From Serratia surfactantfaciens (lineage in GTDB: Bacteria > Pseudomonadota > Gammaproteobacteria > Enterobacterales > Enterobacteriaceae), in the NCBI RefSeq assembly GCF_001642805.2, contig NZ_CP016948.1, forward strand, positions 1,550,001 to 1,614,000: DNA of 64,000 bases, in the 5' to 3' direction. Made by a program: the position numbers and the translations under genes. How positions within the stretch are numbered: position 1 is the stretch's first letter; the number at the start of each line of letters is the position of its first letter. The notes under the pieces were generated by a model. That model worked only from the letters and a program-made list of their open reading frames with translations, searched no databases and had not been told where the DNA came from. Shown in pieces: positions 15,964-22,287 of this stretch.

Positions 15964-16348
15964 TGCGAAGGAGTACGGAGTAACATCGTTGGCTGATTAT
16001 CCTAAATATACCTGGCATGGAGGCGGTGGTGATGGAGGTGATGGTATGATCGAAGCCAGAGTTGCTAAGCTTGAGGCTGACGTTGAGCATATCAAAGCGG
16101 ACGTGTCTGAACTCAAGCTGACCATGCTGAAGGTGGAAGGGACAGTGGGATCCATTGATAAAAGTCTAGCCGTTTTGGTTGAGAAGTTCTCCGGACTCAA
16201 GGAGTCGGTTGATAAAAAACCGTCTTCCGATTCGATGGATAAGAAGATTTCAGATGCAAAACTATCCATTCTTTTGGGGGTTCCGGCCATTATTGCCATT
16301 GGCACGGCTGCATATAAGGTTGCTGCACACTATTTATTTGCTAGCTAA
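15953..16348 (+). CDS. Accessory coiled-coil membrane protein (XhlA-like layout)
   Basis: A 131-residue protein. Residues 21-30 are a Gly-rich linker, about 33-85 form an amphipathic coiled coil (ARVAKLEADVEHIKADVSELK and on), 86-103 are charged, and about 106-125 form one transmembrane helix (ILLGVPAIIAIGTAAYKVAA). The layout (soluble coil plus C-terminal anchor) resembles XhlA-type and some superinfection-exclusion proteins, but I see no specific family signature. The start at 15953 follows GAGGG and overlaps the zinc-ribbon gene by 11 bases. The pair forms a likely two-gene unit ending at a terminator (16371). Confidence 0.65.
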   Translation: MANDAKEYGVTSLADYPKYTWHGGGGDGGDGMIEARVAKLEADVEHIKADVSELKLTMLKVEGTVGSIDKSLAVLVEKFSGLKESVDKKPSSDSMDKKISDAKLSILLGVPAIIAIGTAAYKVAAHYLFAS

Positions 16349-16370
16349 CAAAATATATGTGTGATTACTA

Positions 16371-16394
16371 ACCCACCCAAGAGGTGGGTTTTTG
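16371..16394 (+). terminator. Terminator after the zinc-ribbon/coiled-coil pair
   Basis: ACCCACC (16371-16377) and GGTGGGT (16383-16389) with loop CAAGA and a following T-run that continues as GCTTTCT. The same tail recurs after the next two accessory genes. Confidence 0.8.
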
Positions 16395-16444
16395 CTTTCT
16401 ACGGGTGCTATAGTGCTCAATCATCCTTAACAATGGTGATTACT

Positions 16445-16639
16445 ATGAAATGGATATCTGTAGACGAAAAGCTGCCAGAGGCAAGCCTATATCGCGTAAT
16501 CATTGCCACAGATAAGGGCGTTGGATCTGCTAATTTCAACCCTATCAACGGTTTTCAGGCGGTTTTGCTTAATAGCAGCACTCAGCATACAAATCTAACA
16601 GTGACCCACTGGATGCCGTTCCCTGATGCGCCTCAATAG
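16445..16639 (+). CDS. DUF551 small protein (second copy)
   Basis: A 64-residue protein starting MKWISVDEKLPEASLYRVIIATD and ending THWMPFPDAPQ. Both ends match the DUF551 pattern (WIxVxExLP ... THWMPLP). Another ATG lies 12 bases upstream (16433), but the chosen start gives the standard family N-terminus. A TATAGT (16409-16414) could be a -10 element. It is followed by its own terminator. The first DUF551 copy at 12680 is clearly different in sequence. Confidence 0.8.
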   Translation: MKWISVDEKLPEASLYRVIIATDKGVGSANFNPINGFQAVLLNSSTQHTNLTVTHWMPFPDAPQ

Positions 16640-16650
16640 CGATGAAGATA

Positions 16651-16674
16651 AGCCCACTTGAGTGGGCTTTTTGC
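16651..16674 (+). terminator. Terminator after the second DUF551 gene
   Basis: AGCCCACT-TG-AGTGGGCT (16651-16668) followed by TTTTTGCATTCT. Almost the same hairpin appears at 16961. Confidence 0.85.
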
Positions 16675-16688
16675 ATTCTAAGGCTTAC

Positions 16689-16717
16689 TTTACCTCGCAA
16701 GTGAGATTCGTTATCAT
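16689..16717 (+). promoter_or_regulatory. Promoter candidate for the small lipoprotein gene
   Basis: TTTACC (16689-16694, 4 of 6 consensus) and TATCAT (16712-16717, 5 of 6) lie exactly 17 bases apart, just after a terminator and 35 bases before the ATG. This lets the gene be expressed from a silent prophage. Confidence 0.6.
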
Positions 16718-16751
16718 TTGATGGGTTGTTTGTTCCTATAAGGATGTAGAT

Positions 16752-16952
16752 ATGCGTAAGTCACTATTGGTTGCCCTGGGTGTTCTGGTTCTATCAGGAT
16801 GCGCAGGCCAGAACGATGATTATCAATTGAATAGCAAACAATCGTCTGCTCAGAAAGACAGCAAAGAGTGGAAAGAGTTTGTCGCTCCTCTGTCTACCAA
16901 AACTCAATCGCCACAAGACAGACTGATGAAGCGTGCTGAGAGAAACTACTGA
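16752..16952 (+). CDS. Small accessory lipoprotein
   Basis: A 66-residue lipoprotein. The signal peptide is MRKSLLVALGVLVLSGC with lipobox LSGC (acylated Cys17), and the mature part is a short, polar, Lys-, Ser- and Gln-rich peptide. After the Cys the next residue is Ala, so the protein should go to the outer membrane. AAGGATG forms a good ribosome site. Own promoter and terminator make it a typical moron. Phage lipoproteins of this size often block receptors or DNA entry of related phages, but that is inference. Confidence 0.75.
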   Translation: MRKSLLVALGVLVLSGCAGQNDDYQLNSKQSSAQKDSKEWKEFVAPLSTKTQSPQDRLMKRAERNY

Positions 16953-16960
16953 CTGATATA

Positions 16961-16984
16961 AGCCCACCTGAGTGGGCTTTTTGC
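16961..16984 (+). terminator. Terminator after the small lipoprotein gene
   Basis: AGCCCACC-TG-AGTGGGCT (16961-16978, one mismatch to the hairpin at 16651), followed by TTTTTGCTTTCT. Confidence 0.85.
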
Positions 16985-17004
16985 TTTCTGGCCCCTCGTT
17001 TTCG

Positions 17005-17032
17005 TTGCCACCGCCGACGCCTCTGCTACCAT
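17005..17032 (+). promoter_or_regulatory. Promoter candidate for the Sel1-repeat lipoprotein gene
   Basis: TTGCCA (17005-17010, 5 of 6) and TACCAT (17027-17032, 4 of 6) with a 16-base spacer. A short inverted repeat GTAAC-GACTT-GTTAC overlaps the likely transcription start and could be an operator. Confidence 0.5.
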
Positions 17033-17065
17033 GTAACGACTTGTTACTTATTATGGAAAAATGAA

Positions 17066-17605
17066 GTGCGTAAAAATCTGTGGCTATTGGTTTTTTGTAT
17101 TTTCCTATCTTCATGTGACTCATCACCATCACAAGAGGATATTGAGAATAAAGCGAATGCCGGTGATTCTGCCGCGCAGATAGAGCTTTACAAAATGTAT
17201 AGCTCAGGCAGAGCTAGCGGTGGAAAAAATGATAGTGAAGCAATTAAATGGCTTAAGATGGCTGCTGAAAGCGGTAACCCTGATGCCCAGTATACACTCG
17301 GAACTGCGTACTCTAATGGTTGGGAAGGATTAACTAAAAATAGCAAGCTGTCTGCTCAATGGCTTGAGTTGGCAGTTAAAGGTGGAAATAAAAGCGCGTT
17401 GTTTCTTACCGCAATGAATTATATGTATGGCTGGGGAGTTGAGGAAGACCACGTAAAAGCTTATGCCTATCTGTTGGTGGCTCAGTCGTTTAGAAATAAA
17501 GCAGCAATTTCTGAAGAAACTAAATTCAGGTATTCTTTAAATAAAGTGCAAAGAGTGGAAGCGGAAGAGTTAGCCTCTGATTTCAAAGAACGCTACTTCA
17601 AGTAA
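17066..17605 (+). CDS. Sel1-repeat lipoprotein, accessory
   Basis: A 179-residue lipoprotein with signal MRKNLWLLVFCIFLSSC (lipobox LSSC, Cys17) followed by Asp, which in the classical Lol rule would retain it in the inner membrane. The mature part holds Sel1-like repeats: AAQIELYKMYSSG, AIKWLKMAAESGNPDAQYTLGTAYSNG, AQWLELAVKGGNKSALFLTAMNYMYGWG and AYAYLLVAQSFRNKAA. Sel1 repeats are helical pairs for protein binding. The start codon is GTG, preceded by a weak purine run (ATGGAAAAATGAA). AT-rich, with its own promoter candidate and terminator. A role in envelope modification or superinfection exclusion is possible but unproved. Confidence 0.75.
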   Translation: MRKNLWLLVFCIFLSSCDSSPSQEDIENKANAGDSAAQIELYKMYSSGRASGGKNDSEAIKWLKMAAESGNPDAQYTLGTAYSNGWEGLTKNSKLSAQWLELAVKGGNKSALFLTAMNYMYGWGVEEDHVKAYAYLLVAQSFRNKAAISEETKFRYSLNKVQRVEAEELASDFKERYFK

Positions 17606-17621
17606 AAGTGAGTATAAAAAC

Positions 17622-17645
17622 ACCCCGCTTCGGCGGGGTTTTTTT
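17622..17645 (+). terminator. Terminator before the tape measure gene
   Basis: ACCCCGC-TTCG-GCGGGGT (17622-17639) with a UUCG tetraloop and a following T-run. It closes the accessory cassette. Confidence 0.85.
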
Positions 17646-17663
17646 ATGCCCGGAGAAAATAAA

Positions 17664-20600
17664 ATGGCAGAGCAAGACGGCGGAAGCCTCGTTTATCAGG
17701 TTGATATCGACACTGCAAAGATGATTACAGGTAGTCGCAGGGCATCTGTTGTTCTCGAGGAGATGGGGAAACAGTCAGGAAAGGCAGATGCCAGCTTATC
17801 AAAACTTGAGCGCCAGGCGGGTTCTACAGGCTTAACTCTTGGCACGCTGTCGCGTGTCGCTAAAGCCGTTACGGCAGCTATATCTTTTCGTGAAGTATTG
17901 TCATATGCGGACGCATGGACAACGCTTAACAACAAGCTGGCTAATGCTGTAAGAGCCAACGAGACCCTGGCGGACGTAACTGAGCGAGTCTTTCAGATCA
18001 CTCAAGATACACGCTCCAGCTTAAACGGTACTGCGACGCTTTATGCTCGCCTTGAGCGCGCCACTCGAAGCTATAACACCTCTGCAGACGATCTCGCTAA
18101 GCTAACGACAATTATCAACCAGGGCTTTGTCGTGTCTGGGGCTACAGCTCAAGAGGCTGAAGGGGCCATTGTTCAACTATCTCAGGGCTTGGCTTCGGGT
18201 GTGCTGAGAGGGCAGGAATATAACTCTGTTGCAGAGCAGGGAAGTCGCTTATCTATCGCTCTTGCTGATTCTCTTGGAGTAAGTATTGGCCAACTTCGTG
18301 CTATGGCTGCACAAGGCAAGTTGACTACTGATGTGGTAGTGAAAGGGTTGCTATCTCAAGGCGATGCGATCGGTAGAGAGTTTGCCAAAACCACGATGAC
18401 TATCGGCCAGGCAAGCCAGATTGCCAGCAACAACATCACCAAATTTATCGGCACCTCAACAACAGTAAGAACTGGCGTGATGGTTTTCAATGATACCATT
18501 ATATCCCTCAGCGAAAACCTCACTGCCGTCTCAAACGTTATTTTGGCTATTACTGCAGTGATTGGTTCGCGGTATGTATCTGCATTAACGGCTGCAACAG
18601 CAGCAACGATAGCAAATACCGCAGCATCGATTAGGGCTGCTATTGCACAGGGATCTTTACGTGCAGCTCTTATTGCTGCTTTAACCCCGCTGGGCGGTTT
18701 AGTCGGGGCGGCAACACTCGCATCTGCAGCGATATTCTACTTCTATCAACGCGCACAGCAGGCTAAGCAAGAAGCGATAGATTTCGCAGACAAACTCGAT
18801 GGCGTGATAGCAAAAATGCGCCAAATGAATGATGTACAGCTAACCGGAACTATTGCCGATCTGAACACGTCACTGAGGGCTCAGGTTGAGCAATTAGACG
18901 AATTACAAACTGCCCACCAAGAAAACATTAACCGTTTATATAATGCCCAGCAGGCGTTAAATAATGCTGCTGAGGGGTCTTGGGCATATAACTCAGCGTC
19001 AGCGGCAGTAACTGAGGCTCAAGATCAGGTGGCTCAGTCTGCCCGTGATGTGGATTCAGCAGAGACAAAACTTAGTCGAACCAAAAGCACTTTAGGATTA
19101 GTCCAGGCTCAGCTAAGCGGAAAACTTGAACAGGGCGTTGATCTTCTGCGCCGAGATGGCGAAGAGGCTGGGGTAGCAGCTGGCATGATGAATCATCTGG
19201 GCAACGCTATTAATTTCGCCAGTAGGGCCAAGGATAAATTCAACTCGCAAAGCCTCATTGTTGAACGGCCTAAAAGTGTTCAGGACTATCTGGACAAGCT
19301 GAATGATCAGGTTGAGATTCAGAGCGAACTTAACGACAGGAAGCGCGCTCAGTTAAAGGCAGAGAAGGACATCAGAACTCTCGGTGGTAGCGAGCAAGAC
19401 GTCATGCTGGCACGCGATAGGGCTGGTGCAGAGTTCGATGCAACCAAGGCGATTCAGGAGCAAAAGCAGGCAACCAAGGAAGGAATAGCGGAGGGCAAGA
19501 AGTCAGCCAATCAAGCTGAAAGCGTTGCTCAGAAGCTGGCAAACCTGAAACAGCAGTCTGAACTTGCGGCGGGCTCAACAAGTGAGCTTAGCCGAGAGCA
19601 GGCGATCCTGACCGCACAGCAATCACTCGGTAAAGGCGCGACGCAAGCACAGGTAGCCCTGGCCGGGGAATATGCCGCAAAAGCTTGGGATGCTGCCGCA
19701 GCAGCCAAAGGCGTCACTGAGGCGATCAAGGCTATGCCTGAGAAGGCGGAGAATAAATCCTACGCCGAGTCCATGCAGAACCTGAAAGCTGCGCTGGATG
19801 CCGGGAAGATTGACCTTCAGGAGTACAACATCGCCACCGAGAAAATGGCGCTGGAGCATCAGAACAACTTAGCGAAGATTAACGCTCAGGCTGTAGTTAA
19901 CCCTGTTGCATCTGCACGAGCTGAAGTTGATCCGGTTCAGCAGTTGGCGAATGAGAATGCTCAGAAGCTGGCGCTGATGCAGCAGTATCAACAGCAGGAG
20001 CAGGCGATACTGCTGCAGAGTTACCAGCAGGGAAAAATCAGCTATGACCAATTCATCTTGGCTAAACAGGCCACGGATGATCAGTACCTGGCTTTGCGCA
20101 CTGCCCAGGAGAAGCAACACCAGGAGCAGCAGACGGCGGCGCAATGGCAGCTGTTGAGCCAGCAAAGCCTTGGTTACAACATGTTGACGAGCGCTGTTGA
20201 TGCTTTCTCGGGTAATGCCTCAAACGCTATTACAGGGCTGCTTACCGGCACCATGTCAGCACAAGAGGCGATGCGGTCACTTGGCAACACCATCCTGAAC
20301 AGCGTGATAAACAGCATCGTACAGGTGGGTGTGGAGGCGTTGAAAAACTACATCCTCGGCCAGACGCTTGGCGCCGCCTCCGTGGCGTCATCTGTGGGTA
20401 TGGCTGCAACAACGGCTTCAGCCTGGGCGCCGGCGGCCGCAATGGCATCCCTGGCAACTCTTGGCGCTAACGCAGCTCCAGCGGCTGCAGGGATAACCTC
20501 AACCGTTGGATTAGCTGGTGGGCTGGCTTTGGCCGGTGCGCGTTATAACGGCGGCCCTGTGAGCGCTGGCGCGATGTACCAGGTAGGTGAGCGCGGCAAG

Positions 20601-20879
20601 CCAGAGATTTACCAGGCGAGCACTGGTAAGCAGTACATGATACCTGGTGACAATGGCAAGGTGATCAGCAATAAGCAGATGACCAGCGGCGGCGGTGCGG
20701 CGCCAACCATCATCATCGAAAACTACTCATCTGGTGCTGGTGTAATGGATACCCAGGCTAGCAAAGGGGCTGATGGTGCCGATGTGGTGCGCATCGTGCT
20801 GGCGGATCTGCAGCAAGGTGGGCAAATCAGCCAGGGTATATCCCAGTATCACCAGGCTCCTCGCAAAGCCACTGAATAG
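17664..20879 (+). CDS. Tail tape measure protein
   Basis: A 1071-residue protein, the longest in the prophage. The first 220 residues carry the tape measure N-terminal domain (SRVAKAVTAAISFREVLSYADAWTTLNNKL and on to DVVVKGLLSQGDAIGREF). Two or three hydrophobic segments lie around 280-350 (VILAITAVIGSRYVSALTAATAATIANT; GGLVGAATLASAAIFYFY). Long helical coiled coils follow to about 880, and the C-terminus is Gly- and Ala-rich with YNGGPVSAGAMYQVGERGKPEIY. At the known ratio of about 0.15 nm per residue it implies a tail near 160 nm. The ATG at 17646 is also in frame, but the ATG at 17664 has the GGAG ribosome site. Confidence 0.93.
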   Translation: MAEQDGGSLVYQVDIDTAKMITGSRRASVVLEEMGKQSGKADASLSKLERQAGSTGLTLGTLSRVAKAVTAAISFREVLSYADAWTTLNNKLANAVRANETLADVTERVFQITQDTRSSLNGTATLYARLERATRSYNTSADDLAKLTTIINQGFVVSGATAQEAEGAIVQLSQGLASGVLRGQEYNSVAEQGSRLSIALADSLGVSIGQLRAMAAQGKLTTDVVVKGLLSQGDAIGREFAKTTMTIGQASQIASNNITKFIGTSTTVRTGVMVFNDTIISLSENLTAVSNVILAITAVIGSRYVSALTAATAATIANTAASIRAAIAQGSLRAALIAALTPLGGLVGAATLASAAIFYFYQRAQQAKQEAIDFADKLDGVIAKMRQMNDVQLTGTIADLNTSLRAQVEQLDELQTAHQENINRLYNAQQALNNAAEGSWAYNSASAAVTEAQDQVAQSARDVDSAETKLSRTKSTLGLVQAQLSGKLEQGVDLLRRDGEEAGVAAGMMNHLGNAINFASRAKDKFNSQSLIVERPKSVQDYLDKLNDQVEIQSELNDRKRAQLKAEKDIRTLGGSEQDVMLARDRAGAEFDATKAIQEQKQATKEGIAEGKKSANQAESVAQKLANLKQQSELAAGSTSELSREQAILTAQQSLGKGATQAQVALAGEYAAKAWDAAAAAKGVTEAIKAMPEKAENKSYAESMQNLKAALDAGKIDLQEYNIATEKMALEHQNNLAKINAQAVVNPVASARAEVDPVQQLANENAQKLALMQQYQQQEQAILLQSYQQGKISYDQFILAKQATDDQYLALRTAQEKQHQEQQTAAQWQLLSQQSLGYNMLTSAVDAFSGNASNAITGLLTGTMSAQEAMRSLGNTILNSVINSIVQVGVEALKNYILGQTLGAASVASSVGMAATTASAWAPAAAMASLATLGANAAPAAAGITSTVGLAGGLALAGARYNGGPVSAGAMYQVGERGKPEIYQASTGKQYMIPGDNGKVISNKQMTSGGGAAPTIIIENYSSGAGVMDTQASKGADGADVVRIVLADLQQGGQISQGISQYHQAPRKATE

Positions 20880-20899
20880 CAGCATTCAAACCTCCATAA

Positions 20900-20919
20900 C
20901 CCGCTTCGGCGGGTTTTTT
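20900..20919 (+). terminator. Terminator after the tape measure gene
   Basis: CCCGC-TTCG-GCGGG (20900-20913) with UUCG loop and six T. Confidence 0.85.
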
Positions 20920-20936
20920 ATTACCGGGAGAAAACC

Positions 20937-21404
20937 GTGGCAATACCTTATCCCGACTGGTTATCCCTTCCCCAGAAGGCCAACAAGAGCCGCACGATTG
21001 ATGCCGGATTCCGCACCGATCAGCCGGCAGTGGGCGCGCCTATCTTTCAGCGTCTGACAGATGACCTCAAAACCTCCTGGTCGCTGACGTGGATTTTCAC
21101 GCTGCAAGAGGATCGGGCATTCGAACAGTGGTATCGCAGCCCTCGTTACCTGGATAACGGCAATCAGTGGTTCACGATGCTTTGCAATCTGGGTGGCTCT
21201 GGCCTGCAACTGCAGGAACTGCATTTTGTGGCGCCGCCGGTGCAAACGAGCATCAACGGCAACACGACGACGTGGACGGCGAGCGTAATCACCCGGAAGG
21301 TCTACAACCCGGATGACGAGTTCTCAGACGTCATTGTTGAGCTGCCGCCGTATCAGTGGGGGATCATTGATGAAGTGGTCAACCGCGACATGCCGGAGTA
21401 TTGA
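20937..21404 (+). CDS. Minor tail protein (lambda gpM position)
   Basis: A 155-residue protein with a GTG start behind GGGAG. The sequence is aromatic-rich (PYPDWLSLPQKAN, WSLTWIFTLQEDRAFEQWYRSPRYL). It follows the tape measure where lambda has gpM, a baseplate or tail tip protein that docks to the tape measure. Phage T5-like and N15-like tail proteins of this length look similar. The role is from position; the family is not certain. Confidence 0.7.
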   Translation: MAIPYPDWLSLPQKANKSRTIDAGFRTDQPAVGAPIFQRLTDDLKTSWSLTWIFTLQEDRAFEQWYRSPRYLDNGNQWFTMLCNLGGSGLQLQELHFVAPPVQTSINGNTTTWTASVITRKVYNPDDEFSDVIVELPPYQWGIIDEVVNRDMPEY

Positions 21405-21875
21405 ATGCCTACATTACGAGAATTTCAGTCACAGCGGCCTAACAGGATCATCTACGACACGATGACGTTTAGCCATCCGTCATTTGGTGTTCTCCGGCTG
21501 GTGGCAAACCAGATATACCCAAAGACGTTCGCCGGCCAGGTGTTTTCACCGTGTCGAATGGAGGTCGCAGAGAGCCAGCAGAGCAGTACGCCGGTGATCA
21601 ACTCAACGGTGAAATTCGGGCGCCTGGCACAGGACTTTAAGCAGCAGCTGAAGCTGTGGCGCGCGCACTCACGCATAACGCCTATCTCTGCCACGTACCA
21701 GCGTTTCGATGCGGCGGACATGAACACGCCGCTGAAGTCTTGGACGCTGTATGTGAAAGATGCCTCTCTCGATGAGGCTGACGTAACGTGCTCGCTCACG
21801 CTGCAGAACCCGCTAAACAACAACATCGGCTTTCTCTACAACACCACTGAATTCCCAGGACTCGCCAATGCATAA
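21405..21875 (+). CDS. Tail tip protein, DUF1833 (lambda gpL-like position)
   Basis: A 156-residue protein of the DUF1833 type, recognised by the opening LREFQSQRPNRIIYDTMTFSHPSFGVLRLVANQ and the strand-rich rest (AEVTCSLTLQNPLNN-like ending). It starts at the base after the previous stop, and its stop overlaps the next start by 8 bases. In this order it corresponds to gpL of the lambda tail tip. Iron-sulphur binding as in lambda gpL is not suggested; only one cysteine pair is visible and widely separated. Confidence 0.75.
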   Translation: MPTLREFQSQRPNRIIYDTMTFSHPSFGVLRLVANQIYPKTFAGQVFSPCRMEVAESQQSSTPVINSTVKFGRLAQDFKQQLKLWRAHSRITPISATYQRFDAADMNTPLKSWTLYVKDASLDEADVTCSLTLQNPLNNNIGFLYNTTEFPGLANA

Positions 21876-22287
21876 ACCTGACTTCATTCACGCCATGGAG
21901 GGTAAGCCGTGGCGCGATCGGGCGTGCTCGTTCGACGCAACTGATTGCTGGGGACTGGTTGTGCTGTATTACCGGCATGTTCTCGGCATAGAGATACACC
22001 AAACGCCGGACTACGAAGCCGGTAGCGACTTCCTGACGTGTTTTTCCGGTGATGTTGTGTTCTGGCATCAGGCCGAGAAAGCGGCCGACGATAGCATTTT
22101 TATCGCGTATTACGGCGGTCAGCCAGCCCACGTTGGTTTGGTCATTGATGGGCAAGCATTCCATAGCCGCGGCGAAGCGGGGCATGTGCGCTTTGACAAG
22201 CTACGGACGCTGGAGCGAGTTTTCACCAAATTGGAGTTTTACGACTATGCCGTTGATCGAAGTTCAGCGCGTGCCGGGGTTGCCTAA
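21868..22287 (+). CDS. NlpC/P60-type tail tip peptidase (lambda gpK-like)
   Basis: A 139-residue NlpC/P60-like protein. The catalytic cysteine is in ATDCWGLVVLYYRH (about residue 27) and the histidine in QPAHVGLVIDG (about residue 92); a polar third residue is likely in the following strand (AFHSRG). Such domains in tail tips cut peptide cross-links as the phage enters. The gene overlaps its neighbours on both sides, the downstream overlap being 41 bases with the central tail protein. Confidence 0.85.
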   Translation: MHKPDFIHAMEGKPWRDRACSFDATDCWGLVVLYYRHVLGIEIHQTPDYEAGSDFLTCFSGDVVFWHQAEKAADDSIFIAYYGGQPAHVGLVIDGQAFHSRGEAGHVRFDKLRTLERVFTKLEFYDYAVDRSSARAGVA

